A stretch of 9,628 nt of DNA from contig UROX01000094.1 of the NCBI GenBank assembly GCA_900549685.1, positions 1 to 9,628 on the forward strand, written 5' to 3'. Below, piece after piece: positions 1 to 7,530 of the stretch (its first letter is position 1; the number at the start of each line of letters is the position of its first letter). The notes beneath the pieces were generated by a model. It saw only the letters and a program-made list of their open reading frames with translations. It searched no databases and was not told where the DNA came from. The stretch is from an uncultured Alistipes sp. (GTDB taxonomy: Bacteria > Bacteroidota > Bacteroidia > Bacteroidales > Rikenellaceae). Both the position numbers and the translations under genes were made by a program.

Positions 1-59
1 CGCATAATCGCATATCCAAAAATAGTAATTTTATCGGAAACATGAAACCTCTTGCCAGC

Positions 60-105
60 AAAAAACGGACGGTCCCCCGCCATAAAGCAGGGTTCGTCCG
101 TTTTC
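60..105 (-). terminator. Intrinsic terminator of infB
   Basis: A perfect 10-bp inverted repeat, AAAACGGACG at 62-71 against CGTCCGTTTT at 95-104, encloses a 23-nt loop. The loop can itself pair weakly (CCC/GGG and GC/GC). Read on the minus strand, the stem is followed by a run of six U (65-60), about 40 nt past the infB stop. This is a textbook Rho-independent terminator closing the minus-strand gene run. Four T follow the stem on the plus side, so weak bidirectional action is possible. The remaining bases 1-59 show no gene or other structure I can support. Confidence 0.9.
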
Positions 106-144
106 GTATCCGGTGCCGGCCTCGTGCGAAACCGGCTACAAGCG

Positions 145-3096
145 TTATTTCCTTTTCACTTCCACCTGTTCGTAACCCTCGACGATATCGCCTACGCGAA
201 TATCGTTGTAGTTCTCGATATTGAGACCGCATTCCAGTCCGGTCGTCACCTCCTTCACATCGTCCTTGAAGCGTTTGAGCGATCCCAGCTTGCCCGTATA
301 GACCACGATACCGTCGCGGATCACACGGATGTCGGTATGGCGCGTGATCTTGCCCTCGCGGACCAGACAGCCCGCCACGGTACCTACTTTCGAAATCTTG
401 AAGGTCTCCATGACTTCGACCGAGCAGACGATCTCCTCTTTCATCACGGGCGCCAACATACCCTCGATAGCGTCCTTGATGTCGTTGATCGCATCGTAGA
501 TGATGGAATAGAGCCGAATCTCGATCTCCTCCTTCTCGGCCAGACGGCGTGCGGCAGCCGAAGGACGCACCTGGAAGCCGACGATCACGGCATTGGAGGC
601 GGCCGCCAGCAACACGTCCGATTCGGAAATGGGACCCACGGCCTTGTGGATGACATTGACCTGTACTTCCTCTTTCGACAGCTTGATGAGCGAGTCGGCC
701 ATAGCCTCGATCGAACCGTCCACGTCGCCCTTAATAATGATATTCAGCTCCTTGAAGTTTCCGATAGCGATACGGCGTCCGATTTCGTCGAGCGTAATGT
801 GTTTCTGCGTCCGCAGACCCTGCATACGCTGCAACTGCTCGCGCTTGTTGGCGATGTCGCGGGCCGAACGTTCGTCGTCCATCACGTTGAACGTATCGCC
901 GGCCTGCGGCGCACCGTTGAGTCCCAACACCAACACGGGCGTGGAGGGCGGAGCCTCGGTAATGCGGGTTCCCCGTTCGTTGAACATCGCCTTGACGCGT
1001 CCGGTATAGATTCCCGACAACATGACATCGCCCACGCGCAACGTTCCGTTTTCGACCAGTACGGTAGCCACGTATCCGCGCCCCTTGTCGAGTGTCGATT
1101 CGATGATGGCTCCCTGTGCCTTGCGGTTCGGATTGGCTTTCAGATCGAGGAATTCGGCTTCGAGCAGCACCTTGTCCAGCAGTTTGTCGAGGTTGATGCC
1201 CTGCTTGGCCGAAATTTCCTGCGACTGGTATTTTCCGCCCCAGTCTTCGACGAGGTAGTTCATAGCGGCCAGCTCTTCCTTGATCCGTTCGGGATTGGCG
1301 CCGGGTTTGTCGATCTTGTTGATCGCGAACACCATCGGCACCTGTGCAGCAGAAGCATGGTTGATCGCTTCGACCGTCTGCGGCATCACGTTGTCGTCGG
1401 CCGCCACGATGATGATCGCCACGTCGGTCACTTTGGCACCGCGGGCACGCATGGCCGTAAAGGCTTCGTGTCCCGGCGTATCGAGGAACGTGATCCGGCG
1501 TCCGTCTTCGAGCTTGACGCTGTACGCACCGATATGCTGCGTGATACCGCCGGCTTCGCCCGCGATGACATTGGCGTTACGAATATGGTCCAACAACGAA
1601 GTCTTACCGTGATCGACATGTCCCATCACCGTCACGATAGGCGGCCGGGGCACCAGATCTTCTTCGCTGTCTTCTTCGGTATCGATCGCTTCCTGAATTT
1701 CCACAGCCACGAATTCGACTTTGAAGCCGAATTCTTCGGCCACGACCACCAGCGCCTCGGCGTCGAGCCGCTGGTTGATGGACACCATCAGCCCCAGGTT
1801 CATGCAGGCCGTAATGACCTCGGTCACGCCGACGTTCATCATGGCCGCCAGCTCGCTCACCGTCACAAATTCGGTCACTTTGAGCGTGCTCTTTTCCATT
1901 TCCTGACGTTCCATCTCCTCGTTCATCCGGGCCGAAACGGCATCCCGCTTGTCACGACGATGCTTGGCCGTCTTGAATTTGGGTCCTTTGGAAGTCAGGC
2001 GGGCCAGTGTATCCTTGATCTGCTTCTGTACTTCTTCGTCGCTGATCTCCTGCTTGACGACGGGTTTGACCGGTTTGTTCTTCTTGCGATCCTTGCCCGC
2101 AGCAGCCTTGCCGCCGTGCGCCGCAACCCCACCAGGGCCGCCCTGCGGTCTGGTCTTGGCATCGGCACGACCTGCCGGCTGGTTCTGTTTCTGGGTAATA
2201 TCGACTTTGTCCTTGGTGATCCGTTTACGTTTTTCCCGCTTGCGGTGGCCGTCATCGCTCTTTTTCTTCTCGAACGACTTCACGTCGATCTTTCCGAGCA
2301 CCTTGGGACCCGACAAGCGCGTACCTTCGTTGGGCCGGAACAGATTGCTCTCATCGGCCGCTACACGTTCGTCGTACGTCTGACTCTGGATCACGACCGG
2401 TTCGGCAGCCGCTTTGACGCCCGCGGAAGGACGGACGGCGGCCGGCTCGGCCACGTTCTTCGGCACGGCAGACACCTCCGCAGCGACGCTCTCACGAGCC
2501 GGAGCGGTCTCCACGGCCGTTTTTTTCTCCACGACAGGCTCGGCAACGACTGGCCGCGCCGGTTCGACGACAGCCGGCTTCGGTTCGGGTTCCGGCTGAG
2601 GCTGAGGTGCAGTCCGCACGGGTTCGGACGGAGCGGGAGCCGGCGCCTTGGGAGACTCAGGTTTTTTCTCCACGGCCGGACGCGCGGACGCAACCGAACG
2701 GCCCGACTTGGTGCCGGACAGGTCGATCTTGCCCAATATCTTAGGAGTCGTCATGGCGGCGACTTCGTCTTTCACACTGATAACACCGCTTTTGATAATC
2801 ACTTCGTGTTTGAAGCCGGACTCGTCTCCCGAAGCGCTCTCTCCGCCTCCCTTACGGGTATCAAGGGAGACGGTCTCGTGCTTGAGACCGATCTTTTCGC
2901 GGATATTCACTCTCTCGAGCGTCTTGTTTCCGCCGAATTCCTTGTCGAGAATGGCATAAGTCTCCGCATCGATGATCGAGCTGGGAGAATTTTCCACCTT
3001 GACGCCTTTTTTGCCAAGGAATTCTATAATCGTTGTTTGTCCTACCTTCAACTCTCTTGCAACCTGATGGAGCCGAAGTCTTCTCTCATTTGACAT
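145..3096 (-). CDS. infB: Translation initiation factor IF-2
   Basis: Cytoplasmic GTPase that places initiator fMet-tRNA on the 30S subunit and promotes 50S joining. The 983-residue product has all G motifs: GHVDHGKT (492-499), GGITQHIG (516-523), DTPGH (539-543), NKID (593-596) and SAK (629-631). The conserved beta-barrel and C-terminal fMet-tRNA-binding domains follow from about 660 to the end. A small helical IF2 N-domain opens the protein (about 1-53) and a second lies at about 407-457. Between them is a long low-complexity extension rich in Pro, Ala, Glu and Lys, as is usual in Bacteroidota IF-2. The ATG at 3096 gives the expected N-terminus (MSNERRLRLHQVARELKVG). No Shine-Dalgarno is visible; the leader is A-rich. 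It is the last gene of rimP-nusA-infB, 137 bp after nusA, and is followed by a strong terminator. No frameshift or missing motif was seen. Confidence 0.98.
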   Translation of the reverse strand: MSNERRLRLHQVARELKVGQTTIIEFLGKKGVKVENSPSSIIDAETYAILDKEFGGNKTLERVNIREKIGLKHETVSLDTRKGGGESASGDESGFKHEVIIKSGVISVKDEVAAMTTPKILGKIDLSGTKSGRSVASARPAVEKKPESPKAPAPAPSEPVRTAPQPQPEPEPKPAVVEPARPVVAEPVVEKKTAVETAPARESVAAEVSAVPKNVAEPAAVRPSAGVKAAAEPVVIQSQTYDERVAADESNLFRPNEGTRLSGPKVLGKIDVKSFEKKKSDDGHRKREKRKRITKDKVDITQKQNQPAGRADAKTRPQGGPGGVAAHGGKAAAGKDRKKNKPVKPVVKQEISDEEVQKQIKDTLARLTSKGPKFKTAKHRRDKRDAVSARMNEEMERQEMEKSTLKVTEFVTVSELAAMMNVGVTEVITACMNLGLMVSINQRLDAEALVVVAEEFGFKVEFVAVEIQEAIDTEEDSEEDLVPRPPIVTVMGHVDHGKTSLLDHIRNANVIAGEAGGITQHIGAYSVKLEDGRRITFLDTPGHEAFTAMRARGAKVTDVAIIIVAADDNVMPQTVEAINHASAAQVPMVFAINKIDKPGANPERIKEELAAMNYLVEDWGGKYQSQEISAKQGINLDKLLDKVLLEAEFLDLKANPNRKAQGAIIESTLDKGRGYVATVLVENGTLRVGDVMLSGIYTGRVKAMFNERGTRITEAPPSTPVLVLGLNGAPQAGDTFNVMDDERSARDIANKREQLQRMQGLRTQKHITLDEIGRRIAIGNFKELNIIIKGDVDGSIEAMADSLIKLSKEEVQVNVIHKAVGPISESDVLLAAASNAVIVGFQVRPSAAARRLAEKEEIEIRLYSIIYDAINDIKDAIEGMLAPVMKEEIVCSVEVMETFKISKVGTVAGCLVREGKITRHTDIRVIRDGIVVYTGKLGSLKRFKDDVKEVTTGLECGLNIENYNDIRVGDIVEGYEQVEVKRK

Positions 3097-3233
3097 ATTT
3101 CGCTGTTTTTCGGTGTTACCTTAGTTTTTCGCCGTTCAGGCCGTTTTCGCCGCCGGAACAGCTCGGACGGCTCGCGGCCATCCCCTTCCCGCCATACCGG
3201 ATGTCCGTTTTCCGGACAGGCGGTCGCCCGGGG
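3097..3233 (-). other. nusA-infB spacer with small hairpin
   Basis: This 137-bp spacer between the nusA stop and the infB start contains no TAnnTTTG promoter element on the minus strand and no U-tailed terminator. It does hold a compact hairpin, TGTCCG/CGGACA at 3202-3207 and 3213-3218, with a five-base A-rich loop in the RNA. TTTTCGCCG occurs twice between about 3125 and 3150. The simplest reading is a transcribed spacer within one operon; the hairpin could be an mRNA processing or stability element, which is inference. Confidence 0.4.
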
Positions 3234-4463
3234 CTATTCGAATTCCGACTTGAGGATACGCACGACCTCCTGTACCGTCTCGACCTCGAGATCGGTCCGC
3301 TGGGCCAGATCCTCCACGGAAAGCTCGAGCACGCTCTTGGCCGTATCGCAGCCTATGCTCTTGAGCTGGTTGATGATCCACTCGTCGATTTCGTCCTTGA
3401 ACTCGTCCAGATCGACGTCCTCCTCTTCGACCTCACGGTATACGTCGATATCGTATCCGGTGAGCATGCTGGCCAGACGGATGTTCAGACCGCCCTTACC
3501 GATAGCCAGCGATACTTCGTTGGGTTTGAGGTAAACGGCCGCGGTCTTGGTCTCCTCGTTGAGGTTGATCGACGAGATCTTGGCCGGATTCAGCGCACGC
3601 TGAATGAGCAGCTGACTGTTCGAAGTCCAGTTCACCACGTCGATATTCTCGTTGCGCAGCTCCTTGACGATCGAATAGATACGCGATCCCTTCATTCCTA
3701 CGCAGGCGCCTACCGGATCGATACGGTCGTCGTAGGATTCCACGGCCACCTTGGCTCTTTCGCCGGGGATACGCACGATCTTCTTGATCGTAATCAGTCC
3801 GTCGAAGATTTCGGGCACCTCCATTTCGAACAGCCGTTCGAGGAACTCGGGCGCCGTACGCGACAGGACAATATAGGGCGTATTGTTACGCATCTCGACT
3901 CTCGATACGATCGCCTTCACGCTGTCGCCCTTGCGGAAGAAGTCGCTGGGAATCTGTTCGGCCTTAGGCATTACCAGCTCGTTTTCCTCGTCGTCGAGCA
4001 CGAGAATCTCTTTCTTCCACACCTGATAGACCTCACCGGTTATGATCTCGCCCACCTTCTCGGTGTATTTGTTGAACAGATTGGCTTTTTCCAGATCGAG
4101 AATCCGCGAAGCCAGATTCTGACGCAGCGAAAGCACGGCACGGCGACCGAAGTCGGCCAGTTTGATCTCCTCGGCCACTTCTTCGCCCACCTCGTAGGTT
4201 TTGTCGATCTTGCGGGCATCCGAAAGCGCAATCTGCTGGTTCGGATTCTCGACCGTTCCGTCCTCCACGATAGTCCGGTTGCGCCATATCTCGAGGTCGC
4301 CCTTTTCGGGGTTGATGATGACGTCGAAATTCTCATCCGTCTCATAAGTCTTGATGAGCAGGTGGCGAAACACATCTTCGAGAACTCCGATCATCGTGCT
4401 CTTGTCAATGTTTTTAAGCTCTTTGAATTCCGCAAAGGTGCTTACCAGATTGAGGTTGTCCAT
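3234..4463 (-). CDS. nusA: Transcription termination/antitermination factor NusA
   Basis: RNA polymerase-associated factor that modulates pausing, intrinsic and Rho-dependent termination, and antitermination. The 409-residue product has the expected order: N-terminal RNAP-binding domain (about 1-125), S1 domain (about 138-203), and two KH domains with their GxxG loops visible (GMKG at 256-259, GKGG at 322-325). A short acidic, helical C-terminal region follows (about 350-409). It lacks the long pair of acidic repeats of E. coli NusA, which is normal for Bacteroidota. The start is ATG at 4463 (MDNLNLVSTFAEFKELK). An in-frame TTG nine bases upstream (4472) could add three residues but is less likely. 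It is the middle gene of rimP-nusA-infB, 129 bp after rimP. Its product could act on the leader hairpin upstream of rimP. Confidence 0.97.
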   Translation of the reverse strand: MDNLNLVSTFAEFKELKNIDKSTMIGVLEDVFRHLLIKTYETDENFDVIINPEKGDLEIWRNRTIVEDGTVENPNQQIALSDARKIDKTYEVGEEVAEEIKLADFGRRAVLSLRQNLASRILDLEKANLFNKYTEKVGEIITGEVYQVWKKEILVLDDEENELVMPKAEQIPSDFFRKGDSVKAIVSRVEMRNNTPYIVLSRTAPEFLERLFEMEVPEIFDGLITIKKIVRIPGERAKVAVESYDDRIDPVGACVGMKGSRIYSIVKELRNENIDVVNWTSNSQLLIQRALNPAKISSINLNEETKTAAVYLKPNEVSLAIGKGGLNIRLASMLTGYDIDVYREVEEEDVDLDEFKDEIDEWIINQLKSIGCDTAKSVLELSVEDLAQRTDLEVETVQEVVRILKSEFE

Positions 4464-4592
4464 ACTATGCAATGTAAAGATTTATCGGCGCGACGGCCGT
4501 CGTTCTCCGAACCGGCCGCATCCGCCATACCATACTTCGATATTTTTTCGCCGGCGCCGCCGCAGGACCCTCCTGCCCGACGCCGATCCGCA
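4464..4592 (-). other. rimP-nusA spacer with short hairpin
   Basis: This 129-bp spacer has no recognisable promoter. It contains a perfect 6-bp hairpin, GCAGGA/TCCTGC at 4562-4567 and 4571-4576 with a 3-nt loop, starting about 16 nt past the rimP stop on the minus strand. A GC-rich, partly palindromic stretch (about 4549-4560) and an A-run in the RNA follow. There is no U-tract, so it is not a standard terminator. It may partly attenuate or protect the message, but this is speculative. Confidence 0.35.
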
Positions 4593-5066
4593 TCATTTGA
4601 AATCGAGGTGCTCGCAAACCGTCTTGATCTGCGGCATCGTCACCGTCCGTTCCCGGACGACGAGCACTTTGCGCTTTCCTCCCTCCGGCAGCACTTTCTC
4701 TTCATACCGGAGGACGAGCGATCCGTCCGCCTCCGAATAGTCGGCCAGTTCGGCCACCAGCTTGCCGCCGTCTTCGGTCACGACCTCCACCTTGCGGCCG
4801 ATCATCTTGCGGTACTGCCGCGGCAGAGTCAGCGGACGCCCCACTCCGGCCGAACAGACCGTCAGTTCGAAATCTTCCTCATCGCGGTCGAACGCTTCGT
4901 TCACGGCACGGCTCAACTCGACGCAGGCGTCGAGACCCACCGTCGTATCGCTGTCGATCACGACCTCGATTTCGTCGGCGGGCGAACGACGGACAGAGAC
5001 CAGAAACATATCGGTTCCGGCCAACCGTTCTTCCACGATCTTCTTTATCAGTTCCGTATCTATCAT
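4593..5066 (-). CDS. rimP: Ribosome maturation factor RimP
   Basis: Assembly factor for the 30S subunit, needed for efficient late 30S maturation. The product is 157 residues, close to the usual 150-160. It has the two-domain RimP layout: an alpha/beta N-terminal domain (about 1-75) opening with MIDTELIKKIVEERL and containing the D-rich strand EVVIDSD, then an SH3-like C-terminal domain (about 82-157). The linker signature seen in other RimP proteins as SSPGxxRPL appears here as SAGVGRPL (72-79). The ATG at 5066 is the only good start; the bases before it are A-rich (GCCGAAAT) with no Shine-Dalgarno. It is the first gene of the rimP-nusA-infB cluster, which matches conserved bacterial gene order. 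It has its own promoter at 5163-5193 and a hairpin-bearing leader. Confidence 0.95.
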   Translation of the reverse strand: MIDTELIKKIVEERLAGTDMFLVSVRRSPADEIEVVIDSDTTVGLDACVELSRAVNEAFDRDEEDFELTVCSAGVGRPLTLPRQYRKMIGRKVEVVTEDGGKLVAELADYSEADGSLVLRYEEKVLPEGGKRKVLVVRERTVTMPQIKTVCEHLDFK

Positions 5067-5115
5067 TATTTCGGCATGTTAGCGAAGCCGATCGCATCCG
5101 ACCCCGCCGACATCC

Positions 5116-5146
5116 AACAAAAGGGGGGACTCGACGTCCCCCTTCT
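5116..5146 (-). terminator. Hairpin with U-rich tail in the rimP leader: terminator or attenuator
   Basis: Read on the minus strand, GGGGGAC (5142-5136), loop GTCGA and GTCCCCC (5130-5124) form a 7-bp GC-rich stem. It can extend by AA/TT pairs around one bulged C. The stem is followed by CUUUUGUU (5123-5116), a U-rich though imperfect tail. It lies about 95 nt past the lpxA stop but also about 15-20 nt downstream of the predicted start of the rimP transcript. It could therefore terminate lpxA readthrough, attenuate rimP-nusA-infB, or do both. The stem is seen directly; the regulatory role is inferred. Confidence 0.65.
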
Positions 5147-5162
5147 GCAGATGCTTTCGATG

Positions 5163-5193
5163 CAAATATACATTTTTATAGGGGAAATACAAA
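5163..5193 (-). promoter_or_regulatory. Promoter of rimP-nusA-infB (Bacteroidota -33/-7 type)
   Basis: On the minus strand TTTG (5193-5190) is followed by exactly 19 nt and then TATATTTG (5170-5163). This matches both the -33 and -7 consensus elements of the primary Bacteroidota sigma factor. The AT-rich spacer stands out from GC-rich surroundings. The predicted start is near 5155-5159, giving a leader of about 90 nt for rimP that contains the 5124-5142 hairpin. The match is strong, but no transcript data are available here. Confidence 0.85.
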
Positions 5194-5239
5194 CTTTCGC
5201 CCGTTATTTTTTTATCCGTCCGTTCGGTTCCCGTCCGGA

Positions 5240-6043
5240 TTACTCCACATCGTCGTTTCTTTTCTTCGGATTGTACGGCTTGAGGATACCCCGTTTCGAA
5301 GAACGGATGAACGCGAGCACCTCATCCCGCTCGGGCGACTGCACAATCTCTGCCTCGACGATATCGCAAGCCTTGGAATAACCGTACCCGGATTGGAACA
5401 GGATGCGGAACATATCCTGTATCTCGGTCACTTTTTCCGGCGAGAATCCCCTGCGGCGCAGACCGATGAAATTGGCCCCCACGAACGACAACGGATTGTG
5501 GGCCGCCTTGACGAAAGGAGGCACGTCCTTGCTGACGAGCGATCCGCCACTGAGCATCGCATGGGCTCCGATGCGACAGAACTGATGCACGGCCGTATGG
5601 CCGCCCAGAATCGCCCAATCGCCTATCTCCACCTCGCCGGCCAGCGAGACCCGATTGACCAGCACGCAATTGTCACCCACCACGCAGTCGTGTCCGACAT
5701 GCACATAGGCCATCACGAGCGTGTTGCTGCCCACGACGGTCGTACCTTTGGCCGCCGTACCGCGGTTGATGGTGGCGCATTCGCGGATCGTCGTTCCGTC
5801 GCCCACGACAGCCGTCGTATATTCGCCCCGGAATTTGAGGTCCTGCGGCACACCGGCCACCACGGCGGACGTATGCACCTTGCAATTCTTCCCGATCCGC
5901 GCGCCGTCGAGCACGACGGCTCCGGGACCGATCCAACTTCCGTCCCCGATTTCGACATCGGCCGAAATATAGGCGAACGGTTCGACCGTCACGTTTTCTC
6001 CGAGCTTGGCTCCTTCGGCGACATGGGCTAACTTGCTTATCAT
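5240..6043 (-). CDS. lpxA: Acyl-ACP--UDP-N-acetylglucosamine O-acyltransferase LpxA
   Basis: First step of lipid A synthesis: transfers a 3-hydroxyacyl chain from ACP to the 3-OH of UDP-GlcNAc in the cytoplasm. The 267-residue product shows hexapeptide repeats of a left-handed beta-helix through about residue 185, then a helical C-terminal domain. Family landmarks are present: VPQDLKFRGE (65-74), INRGT (92-96), HVGHDC with the likely catalytic base His118 (E. coli His125) and His115, and AVHQF with His153 (E. coli His160). The E. coli His144 position is Glu137 here. The acyl-length ruler position (E. coli Gly173) is Gly166, which fits a long acyl chain. The ATG at 6043 lies 30 bp after lpxC-fabZ, implying co-transcription. 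I see no lpxA-specific terminator before the rimP promoter. Confidence 0.97.
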   Translation of the reverse strand: MISKLAHVAEGAKLGENVTVEPFAYISADVEIGDGSWIGPGAVVLDGARIGKNCKVHTSAVVAGVPQDLKFRGEYTTAVVGDGTTIRECATINRGTAAKGTTVVGSNTLVMAYVHVGHDCVVGDNCVLVNRVSLAGEVEIGDWAILGGHTAVHQFCRIGAHAMLSGGSLVSKDVPPFVKAAHNPLSFVGANFIGLRRRGFSPEKVTEIQDMFRILFQSGYGYSKACDIVEAEIVQSPERDEVLAFIRSSKRGILKPYNPKKRNDDVE

Positions 6044-6073
6044 AAGTCTGGATTTTTTAGGATTCGGTATCGG

Positions 6074-7465
6074 TTAAGCCCGGTTGCGGACGATCTGCGC
6101 CATGAGCAGCGCTTCGGTAACGAAACGGCTGCCCACGAAAGCACGCGCCTGCATCGTGACGAGTCCGCGACGGATGGGTTCGGCCAGTTTGAGTTCGAAC
6201 TGCAACGTATCGCCCGGCACGACTTTGTCGCGGAACTTCACGGCGTCGATCTTGAGGAAGTACGTCGAATAATTTTCCGGATCGGGCACCGAACTCAGGG
6301 CGAGGATTCCGCCGCACTGGGCCATCGCCTCGATAATCAGCACGCCGGGCATGACCGGTTCGTCGGGGAAATGGCCCACGAAGAACGGTTCGTTCATCGT
6401 CACGTTCTTGATTCCCACGACATTCTGTTCGTCGATATGGACGATTTTATCGACCAGCAGGAACGGAGGACGATGAGGCAGCAGTTTCTTGATGTGGTTG
6501 ATATCGTACAGCGGAGCGGCATCGGGATCGACCCGGAACTTGGGCAGATTGGCCGACCGTTTGATCTCCTTGCGGATGATTTTGGCGAATTCGGTGTTGG
6601 CCGCATGGCCGGGACGGTAAGCCACGATCCGCCCGCGGATACGCATGCCGATGAGCGCCAGATCGCCGATCATGTCGAGCAGTTTATGCCGCGAGGGTTC
6701 GTTCGGGAAACGCAGTTGCAGATTGTTGAGATACCCTTCGCTCACCTGTACGTCTTTCTTATCGAAGATCGTCGAGAGCCGTTCCAGCTCCTCGGCGGAA
6801 ACCGGATTTTCGACAATCACGATGGCGTTGTCCAGATCGCCCCCCTTGATGAGGTTGTTGTTGATGAGCGGTTCGAGCTCGTGCAGGAAAACGAACGTCC
6901 GGCACGGAGCGATCTGCTCGGCAAAGCTGTCCAGCCCGCAGAGCCGCGCATACTGGTTGCCTATTATCTTGGAATTGAAATCGACATTCACATCCAGCGA
7001 GAATTCGTCTTCGGTATAGGCGACGATCTCCACGCCGCGGTCGGGGACCGAAAAAACGGTCTTGCGGACGATATCGTAGTATTCGCGGTCGGCATCCTGC
7101 TCGACGAGTCCCGCTCCGAGCACGGCTTCGGTGTATTCGCGCGCCGAACCGTCGAGGATAGGCGTTTCGGGCGCATCGATGTCGATCAGCGCGTTGTCCA
7201 CGCCGCAGCCCCACAGCGCCGCCATCACGTGCTCGATCGTGCTCACGCGGGCGCCCCGTTTTTCGATCGTGGTTCCGCGCGAGGTGTCTACCACGTTCTC
7301 GGCCAACGCTTCGACGACGGGCTGGTTTTCAAGATCGGTTCTTCTGAATCGGATTCCGCTGCCCGCCTCCGCGGGGTGAACGGTCATCGTCACATTGAGC
7401 CCCGTGTGCAGTCCCTTTCCGCAGAAAGCGACCGGCGCGGCCAATGTTCTTTGTTTATGCGACAT
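6074..7465 (-). CDS. lpxC-fabZ: Bifunctional UDP-3-O-acyl-GlcNAc deacetylase / 3-hydroxyacyl-ACP dehydratase (LpxC-FabZ fusion)
   Basis: One 463-residue protein combines two enzymes. Residues 1 to about 310 are LpxC, the Zn-dependent committed step of lipid A synthesis. The Zn ligands are His79 (in TIEHVMAAL), His260 and Asp264 (in RHKLLDMIGDL); the catalytic Glu78 and His287 (PGHAANTEF) are also present. Residues from about 318 to 463 are FabZ, which dehydrates 3-hydroxyacyl-ACP in fatty acid elongation. FabZ shows LLPHRPPFLLVD (328-339), GHFP with His365, and catalytic Glu379 in GVLIIEAMAQ. The fusion is a known Bacteroidota arrangement, not an assembly error; the frame is continuous. The ATG at 7465 starts the typical MSHKQRTLAAPVAFCGKGLH terminus. 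A -7 promoter element lies 28 bp upstream. lpxD, often upstream in relatives, is not in this window. Confidence 0.97.
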   Translation of the reverse strand: MSHKQRTLAAPVAFCGKGLHTGLNVTMTVHPAEAGSGIRFRRTDLENQPVVEALAENVVDTSRGTTIEKRGARVSTIEHVMAALWGCGVDNALIDIDAPETPILDGSAREYTEAVLGAGLVEQDADREYYDIVRKTVFSVPDRGVEIVAYTEDEFSLDVNVDFNSKIIGNQYARLCGLDSFAEQIAPCRTFVFLHELEPLINNNLIKGGDLDNAIVIVENPVSAEELERLSTIFDKKDVQVSEGYLNNLQLRFPNEPSRHKLLDMIGDLALIGMRIRGRIVAYRPGHAANTEFAKIIRKEIKRSANLPKFRVDPDAAPLYDINHIKKLLPHRPPFLLVDKIVHIDEQNVVGIKNVTMNEPFFVGHFPDEPVMPGVLIIEAMAQCGGILALSSVPDPENYSTYFLKIDAVKFRDKVVPGDTLQFELKLAEPIRRGLVTMQARAFVGSRFVTEALLMAQIVRNRA

Positions 7466-7492
7466 AGTTCGGGTTGATAATTATTTTAGCCG

Positions 7493-7500
7493 CAAAGGTA
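7493..7500 (-). promoter_or_regulatory. -7 promoter element for lpxC-fabZ-lpxA
   Basis: On the minus strand TACCTTTG (7500-7493) exactly fits the Bacteroidota -7 consensus TAnnTTTG and sits 28 bp before the lpxC-fabZ ATG, in an AT-rich gap. No good TTTG -33 element is found at the expected 19-21 nt upstream (7520-7523 region), so an activator or an extended -7 contact may be used. The location makes it the only promoter candidate for lpxC-fabZ and lpxA. Confidence 0.65.
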
Positions 7501-7522
7501 TGAATTTTTTGAAAGAATATCG

Positions 7523-7530
7523 TACTTTTG
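7523..7530 (+). promoter_or_regulatory. -7 promoter element for the TonB-like gene
   Basis: TACTTTTG (7523-7530) fits TAnnTTTG and lies 28 bp before the ATG at 7559. As with its divergent partner, no clear -33 TTTG exists at 19-21 nt upstream. The TTTG at 7508-7511 is too close (11-nt gap). The predicted start is near 7534-7537, giving a short leader. Confidence 0.6.

Noticed and set aside
52..3093. 1013-codon open frame on the plus strand opposite infB
   Set aside because: It shares codon boundaries with infB and is open only because infB lacks TTA, CTA and TCA codons. It runs through the infB terminator and its translation is rich in His, Arg and Asp with no recognisable domain.
4464..4472. 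TTG start extending nusA by three residues
   Set aside because: The ATG at 4463 gives a normal NusA N-terminus; a TTG start would be unusual and adds residues not typical of the family.
3033..5381. 782-codon plus-strand open frame opposite nusA, rimP and part of lpxA
   Set aside because: It is in register with nusA and rimP, crosses three spacers and the rimP promoter, and has no family features. It is an antisense shadow that stayed open by codon bias and chance.
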